The notes beneath the pieces were generated by a model that saw nothing but the letters and a program-made list of their open reading frames with translations, was not told where the DNA came from and did no database searches. The position numbers and the translations under genes were made by a program. A stretch of 64,000 bases of DNA from Brevibacterium antiquum (lineage in GTDB: Bacteria > Actinomycetota > Actinomycetes > Actinomycetales > Brevibacteriaceae): contig NZ_JABASX010000003.1 of assembly GCF_016107655.1 (NCBI RefSeq), forward strand, positions 186,001 to 250,000, written 5' to 3'. This document shows, one piece after another, positions 16,555-26,739 of the stretch (positions are counted from its first letter, which is position 1; every line of letters begins with the position of its first letter).

Positions 16555-17765
16555 ACCTGCACAGCTCCTTCGTCGAAGTAGTTGAACCATTTGGCCGCGG
16601 TCGTCATGTCCTTGTCGCCGCGTCCGGAGAGATTGACGAGCAGGACCGCCTCGCTGCCGAGTTCCCGGCCGATGCGCATAGCACCGGCCAGGGCGTGGGC
16701 GGATTCGATTGCGGGGATGATGCCTTCGGTTCGCGACAGCAGCTGCATGGCTTCCATCGCATCTTCATCGACGACAGGTTCGTAGGTGACGCGCTGAATG
16801 TCGTGGAGGTGGGAGTGCTCGGGGCCGACCGATGGATAGTCGAGTCCGGCCGAGATCGAGTGGGACCCCTGGGTCTGGCCGTCCTCGTTCTGGAGGATAT
16901 AGGTGGCCGAGCCGTGCAGGACTCCGGGTCGCCCGCCGGAGAATCGGGCGGCGTGACGGCCGCTGTCGACGCCGTCTCCCCCGGCTTCGAAGCCGAAGAT
17001 CTTCACTTCGGGATCGGCGAGGAATGCGGCGAAGAGGCCCATCGCGTTCGACCCGCCGCCGACACACGCGCAGACCGCGTCGGGCAGACGACCGACGGCG
17101 TTCTGGATCTGTTCGCGGGCTTCGACGCCGATGATGTCCTGGAAGGACCGGACCATGGCCGGGAACGGATGCGGGCCGGCGACTGTGCCGATGATGTAGT
17201 GCGTGTTCTCGACGTTGGCGACCCAGTCGCGCATCGCTTCGTTCATCGCGTCTTTGAGCGTCTTGGTGCCGTTGGACACGGAGTTGACCTTCGCTCCGAG
17301 CAGTCGCATCCGAGCGACGTTGAGCGCCTGCCGCTGGGTGTCTTCCTCACCCATGTAGACCTCGCACTCCATGTCGAGGAGAGCTGCGGCAGTTGCTGCT
17401 GCAACACCGTGCTGTCCGGCTCCGGTTTCGGCGATGACACGGGTCTTGCCCATGCACTTGGCCAACAGGGCCTGACCCACGGCGTTGTTGATCTTATGGC
17501 TGCCGGTGTGGTTGAGGTCTTCGCGTTTGAGGAAGACCCGCGCCCCACCGCAGTGCGCGGCGAAGCGGGTGGCCTCGGTGAGGAGGCTGGGACGGCCGAT
17601 GTAGTTCTGCTGCAGGTCGAGCAGCTGCTGCGTGAACTCCGGGTCGACCTGGGATTTGCGCCATGTCTCCTCGATCTCGTCGAGTGCGGGGATCAGCGCT
17701 TCGGGGAAGAACCTGCCTCCGTACGAACCGAAGTAGGGTCCGTTCTCCTGGCTCAAATCGGTCAT
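16551..17765 (-). CDS. trpB: Tryptophan synthase beta chain
   Basis: The product (404 aa) condenses indole with serine using PLP. The PLP lysine is Lys91 in [10 protein letters not shown], the indole-activating Glu lies in AETGAGQHG, and the cofactor phosphate loop is GGGSNAMG. The length is typical. GAAGGA lies about 5 bases before the ATG at 17765. Upstream in-frame sequence is trpC antisense-like low-complexity coding and was excluded. It follows trpC after 37 bases. Confidence 0.97.
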   Translation of the reverse strand: MTDLSQENGPYFGSYGGRFFPEALIPALDEIEETWRKSQVDPEFTQQLLDLQQNYIGRPSLLTEATRFAAHCGGARVFLKREDLNHTGSHKINNAVGQALLAKCMGKTRVIAETGAGQHGVAAATAAALLDMECEVYMGEEDTQRQALNVARMRLLGAKVNSVSNGTKTLKDAMNEAMRDWVANVENTHYIIGTVAGPHPFPAMVRSFQDIIGVEAREQIQNAVGRLPDAVCACVGGGSNAMGLFAAFLADPEVKIFGFEAGGDGVDSGRHAARFSGGRPGVLHGSATYILQNEDGQTQGSHSISAGLDYPSVGPEHSHLHDIQRVTYEPVVDEDAMEAMQLLSRTEGIIPAIESAHALAGAMRIGRELGSEAVLLVNLSGRGDKDMTTAAKWFNYFDEGAVQV

Positions 17766-17802
17766 TGCCGTCCTTCGTGGTTCGAAATGGTGGTCGGGTG
17801 GA

Positions 17803-18606
17803 TCAGGACTGACGACTGCTCGCCGCCCGCCGCTCCTGCCCGGTCGAGGTGAACGCGGCCACGGCCGACTCGGCGTCGCCGCCGGTGACGAGTGCTTCGC
17901 CCACGAGCACGAGATCGGCGCCGGCTCCGGCGTAGGTCTCGACATCATCGGGACCGGTGACTCCGGACTCTGCGACGAGGGTGCAGTCCGCCGGTGCCAG
18001 ATCGGCCAAGGGGGCGAAACGGTTCGTATCGACGCTGAGGTCCTTGAGGTTGCGGGTGTTGATGCCGATCAGAGGGGCATTCAGTTCGGCCGCGATCGCC
18101 AGCTCATCAGCGTTGTGGGTCTCCACCAGAGCAGTCATCCCGAGTTCGTGGGCGAGAGCATGGAACTCGTGGAGCTGTCCGACGTCGAGTGCTGCGACGA
18201 TGAGGAGGACGAGATCAGCACCGTGGGCGCGGGCCTCATGGAACTGGTACTCCTCGACCATGAAATCCTTGCGCAGGATGGGAACGTCAACGGCTGCGCG
18301 GACGGAGTCGAGGTCCGCCAGGCTTCCTGAGAAGCGACGTCCTTCGGTGAGGACGCTGATCGCCCGTGCTCCCCCAGCGGCATAGAGACCGGCCAGGGTC
18401 CCCGGATCCGCGATGTGGGCGAGGTCTCCGCGGGAGGGAGAACGTCGTTTCACCTCGGCGATGACCCCGAAGTCGACTGAGAGATCGAACGCACGCGCAG
18501 GCTGAGCCTCACGCGCGCGATCACTGACGTCTGCCAGCGGTGTCTGCCTCCGGCGTTCGGCGAGATCTTCGCGGACACCGGCGACGATGTCGTCGAGAAC
18601 TGTCAT
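17803..18606 (-). CDS. trpC: Indole-3-glycerol phosphate synthase
   Basis: The product (267 aa) is a TIM barrel that closes the indole ring. The family features [48 protein letters not shown] and [12 protein letters not shown] are in order. The ATG at 18606 overlaps the stop of the preceding small membrane gene (ATGA). It is a stand-alone TrpC, not fused to TrpF. trpD, trpF and trpG are not in the window. Confidence 0.96.
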   Translation of the reverse strand: MTVLDDIVAGVREDLAERRRQTPLADVSDRAREAQPARAFDLSVDFGVIAEVKRRSPSRGDLAHIADPGTLAGLYAAGGARAISVLTEGRRFSGSLADLDSVRAAVDVPILRKDFMVEEYQFHEARAHGADLVLLIVAALDVGQLHEFHALAHELGMTALVETHNADELAIAAELNAPLIGINTRNLKDLSVDTNRFAPLADLAPADCTLVAESGVTGPDDVETYAGAGADLVLVGEALVTGGDAESAVAAFTSTGQERRAASSRQS

Positions 18607-18872
18607 TTCTGCTTCGGCTTGTTTCCCAGACCGACGGCACGCAGGATGATGCCGGCGATGAGGCCGAGCACGACGACGCCGATGCCGACGTAGGTGATGG
18701 TCGCGGTGTGGATCGTGAACCCGACACAGCCGATCGTGACGCCGATCAGCATGACGATGACACCGGTCCAACCGGCCACGGAGTTTCCGTGTCCCGGGTC
18801 GGCGATTGCTGCATAGTCGATCGTCGATTTGTCGAGATCGGTTGCGCCGTTACGAGCGACGGTTTGCGACAT
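18603..18872 (-). CDS. HGxxPAAW-family small membrane protein
   Basis: The product (89 aa) has the motif HGNSVAGW near residue 28, a variant of HGxxPAAW, followed by two membrane segments separated by a short turn. Proteins of this family lie in trp operons of many actinobacteria and have no established function. The ATG at 18872 has AAGGAG 5 bases upstream; the earlier in-frame GTG/ATG at 18932 lacks a ribosome site. It overlaps trpC by 4 bases. Confidence 0.85.
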   Translation of the reverse strand: MSQTVARNGATDLDKSTIDYAAIADPGHGNSVAGWTGVIVMLIGVTIGCVGFTIHTATITYVGIGVVVLGLIAGIILRAVGLGNKPKQK

Positions 18873-18970
18873 GGTGCTCCTTAGAGATGCAGGCGTGGCA
18901 CGCGTGAAAACTTGTTGCATCCATTGTGACACGCTTCGAGTTCGGTTCAGACACCGACCCGGTCACGAGG

Positions 18971-19498
18971 TCATTTCGATTCATCATCGACCCCACCAGC
19001 GGTGGGATCGGGGTCGTCTCCGCGGGAGAGGGCGTCCCAGGTCGCTGCCGAATCGAACTCGTCGCCTGCGGCTTCCGCCGTCCTGGCGTACCGGTTCGAA
19101 TTGGCCCATCTCGCCGAGGCGAAGGCGATGTAGACGATGACGATGAGTGCGATGGCTGCCGCAAACAGGGCCACGATCGGCCAGGCGGTGGCCCCGGGGG
19201 ATGAAACCGACTGGAGTGCGGTCATGCCGTAGCCGATGGCGGCCAGAGCAGCGAAGCCGAGAACGACGAAACGTCCGATCTTGCCCAACATGGCTGAGAG
19301 CAGCCCGGTGACGGCGATGATTGCGACGCAGGCGGTCGCGACCGGCGATGCCTGAGAGCTTGCGTCCTCAGTGACATCGGCCACACCTGCGGGCCCCAGT
19401 GAGTCACCGGCGGCACCGGCTTGCCAGGACGCAAGGCTGATCGCCCACAGTGCACCGGCCAGGATGAGGACGAGGAGTACTCCGCGTGATTTCGTCAT
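18971..19498 (-). CDS. Trp biosynthesis-associated membrane protein
   Basis: The product (175 aa) starts MTKSRGVLLVLILAGALWAI and contains about four membrane segments, with an acidic cytosolic tail ending DPTAGGVDDESK. Size, topology and position directly after trpE match the Trp_oprn_chp family of actinobacterial trp operons, whose role is unknown. The ATG at 19498 lies one base after the trpE stop. A spacer of 98 bases (18873-18970) separates it from the next gene. Confidence 0.85.
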   Translation of the reverse strand: MTKSRGVLLVLILAGALWAISLASWQAGAAGDSLGPAGVADVTEDASSQASPVATACVAIIAVTGLLSAMLGKIGRFVVLGFAALAAIGYGMTALQSVSSPGATAWPIVALFAAAIALIVIVYIAFASARWANSNRYARTAEAAGDEFDSAATWDALSRGDDPDPTAGGVDDESK

Positions 19499-19499
19499 T

Positions 19500-21062
19500 T
19501 CAGCCGCGTTCCCTGCTCGAGGCTCCGAGCTTGTCCACCGCGCCGGCTGCTGCCGCAGCTCCCAGGACTGCGGCCGCCTTGTTCTGCGATTCCTGATATT
19601 CGGTTTCGGGAACCGAATCGGCGACGAGCCCACCGCCGGCATAGACGCTCATGACCGAGTCACGCAGGACTCCGGTGCGGATGGCGATCGCCAGGTCGAG
19701 GTCGCCGGTGAACGACATGTAGCCGACGACTCCCCCATATATTCCGCGGCCGATGGGTTCGAGCTCGTCGATGATCTGCAGAGCGCGGGGTTTCGGCGCT
19801 CCGGAGAGGGTGCCTGCCGGGAACGTGGCACGCAGCACGTCGACGGCTCCGTGTCCTGGTGCGAGCTCTCCGCGTACGGTCGAGGAGATGTGCATGATGT
19901 GGCTGTAGCGCACGATGTCCATGAACTCACTGACATCGACTGTGCCCGCCCGACAGACCTTTGCGAGGTCGTTGCGGGCAAGGTCGACGAGCATGAGGTG
20001 TTCGGCACGTTCCTTCTCGTCGCTGATGAGGTCTCTGGCCAGTGCGGAGTCCTCTTCGGTCGTGGCGCCTCGAGGGCGCGAGCCGGCGATCGGGTGGGTG
20101 ACGACGTCACCGGAGCGGACCGTGACGAGAGCTTCCGGGGACGAGCCGATGATGCTGGCAGGCTGTCCCTGGTCGTCATGGAGGTTGAGCAGGTACATGA
20201 ACGGGCTGGGGTTCGAATGGCGCAGCATCCGATAGACGGTCAATGGGTCGGCTGTGCAGTCGGTGTCGAAGCGTTGGCCGAGGACAACCTGGAAGATCTC
20301 TCCATCGACGATCTCGCGTTTGGCGTCTTCGACGTTGTCGAGGTAGACCTGCGGGTCGGTGCGGGTCGACACTTCGGGTCTGACGAAGTGCGTGCTCAGG
20401 ATCTCGGCGTCGCTGGGCCTGCTGATCCTCGACAGCATCGCCTCGATCCGTTCGACGCCTGCGTGGTAGGCATCGTCGATGCCCGTATCGACACCATTGA
20501 CGTTGAATACATTGGCCACGAGGGTGAGAGTTCCGGAGTAGTGGTCATAGACCGCGATGTCGCCGGGGATCATCAGCTGCACGGTCGGCAGATGGTGTTC
20601 GTTGGCTCGGGCGGGGCCGAGCCTCTCGAACTGCCGCACGATGTCCCAGCCGAAGTATCCGACGAAGCTTGAGACCATCGGTGGAAGAACCGACTCGCTC
20701 GCGTCGACGGCGAGCAGTTCGAGGGTCGCCGTGACCGCGTCCAAAACGCTGCCTTCGGTCGGGATCCCCACCGGAGGCGTGCCTTCCCACCGAAAGCTCT
20801 CGCCCTCGGAGATCAGGGTGGCGACAGGTGAGGAGCCGATGAACGAGTAGCGCGCCCAGGCCCCGGACACGGCCGATTCGAAGAGAAAGCTGCCAGGACC
20901 GCCGTCCGTGAGTTTGCGGTACAGGCTCAGCGGGGTCTCGGAGTCGGCGAGGACTTCCGCGTGGACTGGCACCAAGCGGTGATCGGCGCCGGACGCGCGG
21001 AACTCATCGAGGCTGGGCCGGATCGTCAGCCCGGTGTCGGTCGTGCGTGTGTCAGTTGGCAC
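19500..21062 (-). CDS. trpE: Anthranilate synthase component I
   Basis: The product (520 aa) makes anthranilate from chorismate with ammonia supplied by TrpG. An N-terminal feedback region with FLFESAVSG, the chorismate-binding domain with [40 protein letters not shown] and [12 protein letters not shown] are all present. The GTG start at 21062 has GAAGGA 7-8 bases upstream and overlaps hisI by 11 bases, tying Trp to His synthesis. With hisI overlapping the start there is no room for a trp leader peptide or T-box. No trpG is adjacent. Confidence 0.97.
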   Translation of the reverse strand: MPTDTRTTDTGLTIRPSLDEFRASGADHRLVPVHAEVLADSETPLSLYRKLTDGGPGSFLFESAVSGAWARYSFIGSSPVATLISEGESFRWEGTPPVGIPTEGSVLDAVTATLELLAVDASESVLPPMVSSFVGYFGWDIVRQFERLGPARANEHHLPTVQLMIPGDIAVYDHYSGTLTLVANVFNVNGVDTGIDDAYHAGVERIEAMLSRISRPSDAEILSTHFVRPEVSTRTDPQVYLDNVEDAKREIVDGEIFQVVLGQRFDTDCTADPLTVYRMLRHSNPSPFMYLLNLHDDQGQPASIIGSSPEALVTVRSGDVVTHPIAGSRPRGATTEEDSALARDLISDEKERAEHLMLVDLARNDLAKVCRAGTVDVSEFMDIVRYSHIMHISSTVRGELAPGHGAVDVLRATFPAGTLSGAPKPRALQIIDELEPIGRGIYGGVVGYMSFTGDLDLAIAIRTGVLRDSVMSVYAGGGLVADSVPETEYQESQNKAAAVLGAAAAAGAVDKLGASSRERG

Positions 21063-21423
21063 TGATGGTCCTTCCGGTGAAGCACGTCGGGGTCAGGGTG
21101 TGGCAGGCGGGCCCGGTCTGTTCGACCTCCATGAGCAGAGCGTCCGCATCGCAGTCGAGGCTCAGGGATGCCACCTTCTGAGTGTGTCCAGAGGTCTCGC
21201 CTTTGACCCAGTATTCCTGGCGGGACCGTGACCAGTACACTGCGGCACCGCTGCTCAGGGTGCGTTCGATGGCTTCGGTGTCCATCCAGGCCATCATGAG
21301 GACTTCACGGGTGGTGACCTCTTGGACGATGACGGGAATGAGCCCGTCTGCGTTGACCGTGATCAGTTCGCGCCAGTTCTCCGGGGTGGCGTCGATCTGG
21401 GCGGCAGAATCGTGTGTGCTCAA
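21052..21423 (-). CDS. hisI: Phosphoribosyl-AMP cyclohydrolase
   Basis: The product (123 aa) opens the purine ring of PR-AMP in the third step of His synthesis. The zinc and magnesium ligands are seen as DCDAD (D90, C91, D92, D94), C107 and C114, with the substrate segment [19 protein letters not shown]. It is the stand-alone cyclohydrolase; the HisE partner is encoded separately at 26396-26659. The start is a TTG at 21423 overlapping the hisF stop (TTGA), with GAAGGGA upstream. No better start exists downstream. Confidence 0.95.
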   Translation of the reverse strand: MSTHDSAAQIDATPENWRELITVNADGLIPVIVQEVTTREVLMMAWMDTEAIERTLSSGAAVYWSRSRQEYWVKGETSGHTQKVASLSLDCDADALLMEVEQTGPACHTLTPTCFTGRTISAN

Positions 21424-22184
21424 CGGACTTCGATCCCTTCCTTGCGCAGTGCGTCCTTGACTTCGCCGATGCTCAGTGTCCCGAAGTGGAAGACACTCGC
21501 GGCCAGCAGCGCGTCGGCCCCGGCAGCCACGGCCGGAGCGAAGTGTTCGACTCGGCCGGCTCCTCCGGACGCGATCAGCGGAACGTCGACGGCGGCCCGC
21601 GCGGCGGCGATGAGTTCGAGATCGAAGCCGTCACGGGTGCCGTCCGCGTCGATGGAGTTGAGGAGGATCTCGCCGACGCCGCGCTCGGCTGCCTCGGTGA
21701 TCCAGTCGATCGCGCAGCGACCGGTTCCCTCACGCCCACCGCGGGTGGTGACTTCGAAGCCAGAGGGCGTCTGTGTCCCCTGCGCGCGTCTGGCGTCGAG
21801 AGACAGGACGAGGACCTGGTTGCCGAAGTGGTGGGCGATATCGCTGATGAGCTGGGGGTTCGCGACAGCGGAGGTATTGACGGAGACCTTGTCTGCCCCA
21901 TCGCGCAGGAGGCGGTCGACGTCGGTGACGCTGCGGATGCCGCCGCCGACGGTCAGCGGAATGAAGACCTCTTCGGCACAGGCCCGGACGATATCGTGAA
22001 CGGTCTCGCGATCACCGCTGCTGGCGGTGACATCGAGGAATGTCAGCTCGTCCGCACCGGATTCCCCGTAGCGTCGGGCCAATTCGACCGGATCGCCGGC
22101 GTCCTTGAGGTCCGCGAACTTCACGCCCTTGACGACCCGTCCTTCGTCGACGTCGAGGCACGGAATGACTCTGATGGCAACCAT
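21420..22184 (-). CDS. hisF: Imidazole glycerol phosphate synthase subunit HisF
   Basis: The product (254 aa) is the cyclase half of the HisH-HisF complex. The catalytic Asp11 ([14 protein letters not shown]) and Asp130 (VLSLDARR) and the phosphate loops ([15 protein letters not shown]) are present. AGGAGA lies 6 bases before the ATG at 22184. It follows the carboxyltransferase gene by 28 bases, so the two are probably cotranscribed. hisH is absent from the window. Confidence 0.97.
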   Translation of the reverse strand: MVAIRVIPCLDVDEGRVVKGVKFADLKDAGDPVELARRYGESGADELTFLDVTASSGDRETVHDIVRACAEEVFIPLTVGGGIRSVTDVDRLLRDGADKVSVNTSAVANPQLISDIAHHFGNQVLVLSLDARRAQGTQTPSGFEVTTRGGREGTGRCAIDWITEAAERGVGEILLNSIDADGTRDGFDLELIAAARAAVDVPLIASGGAGRVEHFAPAVAAGADALLAASVFHFGTLSIGEVKDALRKEGIEVR

Positions 22185-22212
22185 GTGACTCTCCTGGATT
22201 CCTTGTCGACGT

Positions 22213-23715
22213 TCAGATTCCGAGTGTGCGATACCGTTCCATCCGGCGCGCCAAGCGGCGGTCGGATGGTTCACGCATGAGCTCGATGAGTTCGTACTCC
22301 AGTGTCGCACCCACCCGGGACACGAAGTCCAATGGCTCCTCACTGGCATCTGGATGTTCGGCGATGATGCGGTCGACGACTCCCGTCGCCTTGAGCATGG
22401 GTGCATGCACACCTTGGCTCTGGGCCATCTCCGGCGCGCGGTCGGTCGTCCGGTGCACGATCGCCGAGGCGCCTTCCGGGGGAAGGGGCGAAAGCCACCC
22501 GTTTTCGGCACTGAGCACTCGATCCGCGGGGATCAGTGCCAGCGCTCCCCCGCCTGACCCCTCACCGAGGATGAGGGACACCGAGGGTGCATCGAGGTTC
22601 GCGAGGTCGGCGAGGCTGCGGGCGATCTCGCCGGCGATTCCGCCCTCTTCAGCGGATTTCGACAGTGCAGCACCAGGGGTGTCGATGACGGTCACCAGCG
22701 GCAGATCGAGTTCGGCGGCCAAGCGCATTCCGCGCCTGGCCTCTCGCAGTGCCGCTGGCCCGAGAGGCGCCCGGGAATCCTGGCGGAAACGATCCTGACC
22801 GAGGACGATGCACGGGGCGGAGCCGAACTTCGCCAGCGCCAACAGGAGTCCCGGGTCCTTCTCTCCTTGTCCGGTGCCGTTGAGGGGCAGCACGGTGTTG
22901 GCCGCGGTGCGCAGCAGGTCGCGAACTCCGGGACGATCGGCGTTGCGGGAACGGGTGATCGCATCCCAGGCGTCGGAGTCCGGATCGACGATCTCGGGGC
23001 GTGTGTCCGGGTCGGCGACGCGCGGCGGAATCTCCTTGGCGCCCATGAGCACGTCGAGGACTCGGGCGAGGGTGGTCTGGATCCGTTCGGGACTGATCAC
23101 TGCGTCGATGATCCCGTGCTTGTGCAGGTTCTCACCCGTCTGCACGTTCTCGGGGAACTTCTCTCCGTAGATGGCCTCAAAGACGCGCGGGCCGAGGAAG
23201 CCGATGAGTGATCCAGCCTCGGCGACGGTGACATGGCCCATCGAACCCCAGGAGGCGAACACGCCGCCTGTGGTGGGATGCCGCAGATACACGAGGTAGG
23301 GCAGGGCGGCCCGACGATGGGCCATCACGGCGTTGGTGATCTTGACCATCGACAGGAACGCGATCGTGCCTTCCTGCATCCTGGTCCCGCCCGAGGCGGG
23401 CCCGGCCAGCAGCGGCAGCCCTTCGAGCGTGGCGCGTTCGATCGCGTCGACGAGCCGCTGAGCCGCGGCAACGCCGATCGAACCGGCAAGGAACCGGAAT
23501 TCCCCGGCGACGATGGCGACGCGCCGGCCCTCGATCATGCCTTCCCCGGTGATGATGGCCTCATCGACTCCGGATTTCTCCCTGGCTGCGGCGAGTTCGG
23601 CCGCGTATTCCTCGGAGATGCCTCCGGCGGGCCTGATCGGAGTCGTATCCCAGGACACGAAGGATCCGTCATCGACGACGATGTCGACGAGTTCATGTGC
23701 GTTCAACCGTGCCAC
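22213..23715 (-). CDS. Fused acyl-CoA carboxyltransferase (beta-alpha type)
   Basis: The product (500 aa) joins two crotonase-like halves. The first half has [12 protein letters not shown] near residues 105-116, the oxyanion site of AccD-type beta subunits, and the second has DTPGA (345-349) and [14 protein letters not shown] (381-394) like AccA. It should move the carboxyl group from carboxybiotin to acetyl-CoA or another acyl-CoA. No biotin carboxylase or carrier gene is adjacent. The zinc ribbon of E. coli AccD is absent. The GTG at 23715 has AGGAGA 7 bases upstream; the in-frame extension to 23787 has none. A terminator lies just upstream, so it probably has its own promoter. Confidence 0.85.
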   Translation of the reverse strand: MARLNAHELVDIVVDDGSFVSWDTTPIRPAGGISEEYAAELAAAREKSGVDEAIITGEGMIEGRRVAIVAGEFRFLAGSIGVAAAQRLVDAIERATLEGLPLLAGPASGGTRMQEGTIAFLSMVKITNAVMAHRRAALPYLVYLRHPTTGGVFASWGSMGHVTVAEAGSLIGFLGPRVFEAIYGEKFPENVQTGENLHKHGIIDAVISPERIQTTLARVLDVLMGAKEIPPRVADPDTRPEIVDPDSDAWDAITRSRNADRPGVRDLLRTAANTVLPLNGTGQGEKDPGLLLALAKFGSAPCIVLGQDRFRQDSRAPLGPAALREARRGMRLAAELDLPLVTVIDTPGAALSKSAEEGGIAGEIARSLADLANLDAPSVSLILGEGSGGGALALIPADRVLSAENGWLSPLPPEGASAIVHRTTDRAPEMAQSQGVHAPMLKATGVVDRIIAEHPDASEEPLDFVSRVGATLEYELIELMREPSDRRLARRMERYRTLGI

Positions 23716-23800
23716 GTGCTTATCTCCTGCTTCAGATGTGTCTGACCAACGGTAAATCTGACGAACGGCAAAGCGGTGTTGGGCCACCAGCTGTTGATTG

Positions 23801-23834
23801 CCGCCAGCTGCGGATCAGAGAGCGCAGCTGGCGG
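23801..23834 (-). terminator. Terminator after the CoA-transferase gene
   Basis: A perfect 12-bp stem (CCGCCAGCTGCG, 23801-23812, with 23823-23834) closes a 10-base loop directly after the CoA-transferase stop codon. A related GCCACCAGCTG sequence sits just beyond it. Confidence 0.7.
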
Positions 23835-23843
23835 TCAGGGTCC

Positions 23844-25049
23844 TCAACTGTCCGCATCGAGCCAGGACACGATCGCCTCGGCGTCCTCGTTCAGCAGAGG
23901 CGGTGCATCGTGAGCGGTTCTCGTGGTTTCGACCTCGGCCTCGCCGTCCGCGTCGAAGAACCGCAGCGGTGGTCCTGGCAGGTCGATGTCGCCGAGGACG
24001 GGATGGTCGACGGAGACCTTGAGTCCCTGGCTCAGTGCCTGGTCCCACGAGTAGACCTCTTCGAGGGTGCGCACGGTGCCGGAGGGGATTCCTGCATCTG
24101 CGAGTTTGGCGAGCAGTTCGTCCGATCCGTAGGCGGCGAACTTGCTTTCGATGAGTTCGATCACGGCCGGACGGTTCGCGACACGAGCGGAGTTGTCGCC
24201 CATGCCCTCGGTCGCCGGGTCGATGCCGAATGCGGCGCAGAACTTCTGCCACAGGTTCTCGTTGCCCACGGAGATCTGCACGGCACCTTCGTGGCAGTTG
24301 AAGAGTCCGTAGGGAGAGAGCGACGGATGGTGGTTGCCACCGGGCTCGGGGTTCTGCCCGGCCACCGTGGCGCGTGTGCCCTGGAAAGCGTGGACTCCGA
24401 CCATGCCGGCGATGAGCGAGGTCCGCACGACCTTGCCCTTGCCCGTGCGCTCGCGTTCGAGCAGGGCTGCGAGAACGCCGTAGGAGCCGTAGATGCCTGC
24501 GAGGAGGTCTGCGATGGGAACGCCGACACGCTGCATGTCCTCGGGTCCGGATCCTGTCAGCGACATGAGTCCGGCCTCGCCCTGGGCGATCTGGTCGTAC
24601 CCAGCGCGCGAGGATTCGGGTCCGTCGTGGCCGAAGCCGGTGATCGAGAGGAGCACGAGGCGGGGGTTGATCTCCATGCACACGGCGGTGGAGAAGCCGA
24701 GCCGATCGAGGACGCCGGAGCGGAAGTTCTCGATGAGCACATCGGCGCGGGAGATCAGTTCCCGCAGCGTCTCCTTGCCGGTGTCCGACTTGAGGTCGAG
24801 GGCGATGGATTCCTTGTTGCGGTTGCAGGAGAAGAAGTAGGTGGCCTGAGGATCGTCCTCGGGACCGACGAACGGAGGGCCCCAGGACCGGGAGTCATCC
24901 CCCTTGCCCGGGTTCTCGACCTTGATCACTCGGGCTCCGAGGTCACCGAACATCATTCCCGCGTGCGGGCCGGCCAATGCGCGGGAGAGATCGATGACCG
25001 TGTATCCGGTCAGTGGGCCTTCGACCCCTGTGATTGTGTCGTTCGACAT
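23844..25049 (-). CDS. CaiB/BaiF-type CoA transferase (family III)
   Basis: The product (401 aa) should transfer CoA between an acyl-CoA and a free acid through an aspartyl intermediate. The N-terminal Rossmann region reads VIDLSRALAGPHAGMMFGDLGARVIKVE (split across residues 18-45) and the catalytic Asp is Asp152 in GYDQIAQGEAG. The segment GNHHPSLSPYGLFNC is typical. The substrate is unknown; frc-, CaiB- and racemase-like roles are all possible. AAGGAGG lies 8 bases before the ATG at 25049 and sits within the end of the PH-like gene, 2 bases away, so it is coupled to the his genes upstream. Confidence 0.88.
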   Translation of the reverse strand: MSNDTITGVEGPLTGYTVIDLSRALAGPHAGMMFGDLGARVIKVENPGKGDDSRSWGPPFVGPEDDPQATYFFSCNRNKESIALDLKSDTGKETLRELISRADVLIENFRSGVLDRLGFSTAVCMEINPRLVLLSITGFGHDGPESSRAGYDQIAQGEAGLMSLTGSGPEDMQRVGVPIADLLAGIYGSYGVLAALLERERTGKGKVVRTSLIAGMVGVHAFQGTRATVAGQNPEPGGNHHPSLSPYGLFNCHEGAVQISVGNENLWQKFCAAFGIDPATEGMGDNSARVANRPAVIELIESKFAAYGSDELLAKLADAGIPSGTVRTLEEVYSWDQALSQGLKVSVDHPVLGDIDLPGPPLRFFDADGEAEVETTRTAHDAPPLLNEDAEAIVSWLDADS

Positions 25050-25051
25050 TC

Positions 25052-25513
25052 CTATTCCTCCTTGAAGTGGGTCCATCTAGCGATGAGCATACGCAATCGC
25101 TGACATTCCTCGTGGGCTCGGGGCCCGTCCGCGTGCTGGATCGCCATCACGGCGTATGTGGTTCCGTCGGTCAAATCGAGGGTGGGCCATGGGTCGTCGC
25201 CCTCGGGTGAGAAGGCGACGCCGAGGATCTGCCCCCACGCGAAGGTGCGTGTCCTGACCATGTTCTTCACGACCAGGCCGGCTTCGCTGGGTCGGGCCTG
25301 GATGTCGGCGACGCGCAGCAGGGCCGCAGCGAAGATGATCCCGAGCAGGTTCATCCAGACCGTATCGAGCGGGGTCCAGGGGTCCCAGTCCACGACGAGC
25401 AGGGCGACGGAGAGCACCGCGAAGCCGATGAACACCACCACGGCGCCGACGGTGCTGATGATGCGCACCTGGCGGGGTCGGAAGACGCGGAACTCAGATT
25501 CGGCAGGCGCCAA
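25052..25513 (-). CDS. PH-like membrane protein between hisG and the CoA transferase
   Basis: The product (153 aa) has two membrane segments (about residues 18-40 and 49-71) followed by a small soluble domain resembling bacterial PH domains (VKNMVRTRTFAWGQILGVAF, PWPTLDLTDGTTYAVMAI). Such proteins follow hisG in many Micrococcales and are uncharacterised. The proposed start is TTG at 25513, overlapping hisG by 20 bases with only a weak ribosome site; translation may depend on hisG. A later GTG near residue 16 would remove only the N-terminal tail. Confidence 0.75.
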   Translation of the reverse strand: MAPAESEFRVFRPRQVRIISTVGAVVVFIGFAVLSVALLVVDWDPWTPLDTVWMNLLGIIFAAALLRVADIQARPSEAGLVVKNMVRTRTFAWGQILGVAFSPEGDDPWPTLDLTDGTTYAVMAIQHADGPRAHEECQRLRMLIARWTHFKEE

Positions 25514-26333
25514 TGTTCGTCACCAGAATCGCACGGGCACCGACTGCGTAGAGACGGTCCATGACATTGTTGACCTCTTTGGATTCGACCATGACGCGCG
25601 CGGCCACCCAGCCCGTCTCCTGCAGCGGGGAGATCGTGGGTGATTCGAGGCCGGGCGTGAGTCCGAGGGCCTCAGGCAGAAGGCGCTCTTCGATGTTGTA
25701 GTCGACGAGAACGTACTGCCGGGCCACCATCACGGATTCCAGACGGCGACGCAGCACCTCGATCGACTCGGCTGCTCCATCACGCTGGACGAGGACGGCC
25801 TCGGATTCCAGCAGGGGTTCGCCGAACGTCTCGAGCCCTGCGGCGCGCAGGGTGCTGCCGGTCTCGACCACGTCGGCGATGGCGTCGGCGACGCCGAGCT
25901 GGATGGAGACTTCGATCGCACCGTCGAGCTGAACGGTCTTCGCGTCGATGCCCCTGGCCTGCAGATCGGCGTCGACGAGGTTCGGAAAGCTGGTGGCGAT
26001 GCGTGCGCCTTCCAGCTGGGTCGGCGATGAGTAGGAACCGGTGACTCCGGCGTAGAAGAAGCGGGAGGCTCCGAATCCGAGGCCGATGACTTCCTGAGCT
26101 TCGGCCTCCGACTCAAGCAGCAGGTCCCGACCGGTGATGCCGGCGTCGAGGATTCCCGAGCCGACGTAGACGGCGATGTCGCGCGGGCGCAGGTAGAAGA
26201 ATTCGACGTCGTTGACTTCGTCCTGATGGACAAGGGTCTTGCTTCCCCGACGGGTGGAGTATCCTGCCTCGCTGAGCATCTCGGAGGCGGCTTCGGACAG
26301 TGCGCCCTTGTTCGGCACGGCTACACGCAGCAT
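25494..26333 (-). CDS. hisG: ATP phosphoribosyltransferase, long form
   Basis: The product (279 aa) performs the first and feedback-controlled step of His synthesis. MLRVAVPNKGALSE, the GITGRDLLLES hinge and the PRPP segment ADAIADVVETGSTLRAAGL are clear. A C-terminal regulatory domain of about 75 residues makes this the long, HisZ-independent form. AAGGAC lies before the ATG at 26333. It follows hisE after 62 bases. Confidence 0.97.
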   Translation of the reverse strand: MLRVAVPNKGALSEAASEMLSEAGYSTRRGSKTLVHQDEVNDVEFFYLRPRDIAVYVGSGILDAGITGRDLLLESEAEAQEVIGLGFGASRFFYAGVTGSYSSPTQLEGARIATSFPNLVDADLQARGIDAKTVQLDGAIEVSIQLGVADAIADVVETGSTLRAAGLETFGEPLLESEAVLVQRDGAAESIEVLRRRLESVMVARQYVLVDYNIEERLLPEALGLTPGLESPTISPLQETGWVAARVMVESKEVNNVMDRLYAVGARAILVTNIGACRI

Positions 26334-26395
26334 GGTGTCCTTTTGTGTTTCATCGTCAACGGTTGTGTGGGGTTCGGCTGTGCCGGCGTGGAAGG

Positions 26396-26659
26396 CTACA
26401 GATGCGAGTTGACGTCGTCGAGGCTGAGATCCTTGGCGACCATGAGCACCTGCAGGTGATAGAGCAGCTGAGAGATCTCCTCGGCGAGCTCGTCCTTGGT
26501 CTCATATTCTGCCGCCATCCAGACCTCTGCGGCTTCTTCGACGACCTTCTTACCGATCGCATGGATTCCGGCATCGAGTTCGGCCACGGTCTTCGAGCCT
26601 TCGGGACGATCGAGGGATTTCTGCAGGAGTTCGGCGTAGAGCGAGTCAAAGGTCTTCAC
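26396..26659 (-). CDS. hisE: Phosphoribosyl-ATP pyrophosphatase
   Basis: The product (87 aa) removes pyrophosphate from PR-ATP in the second step of His synthesis. It is an all-helical MazG-like protein with the metal-binding segment [15 protein letters not shown] followed by [13 protein letters not shown]. Length is typical. The start is a GTG at 26659 with a weak AGG upstream. An 80-base spacer separates it from pnuC. Confidence 0.96.
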   Translation of the reverse strand: MKTFDSLYAELLQKSLDRPEGSKTVAELDAGIHAIGKKVVEEAAEVWMAAEYETKDELAEEISQLLYHLQVLMVAKDLSLDDVNSHL

Positions 26660-26739
26660 GAATCCAGCCTAATACATCGCGGCCGCCGCGCTCACACGGG
26701 GTCTCGGCCAGCGGGACGCTCCCACCCGCCGCGGCAGCC

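Noticed and set aside
21052-21070. Trp leader peptide or T-box before trpE
   Set aside because: The trpE start overlaps hisI by 11 bases, so there is no leader space.
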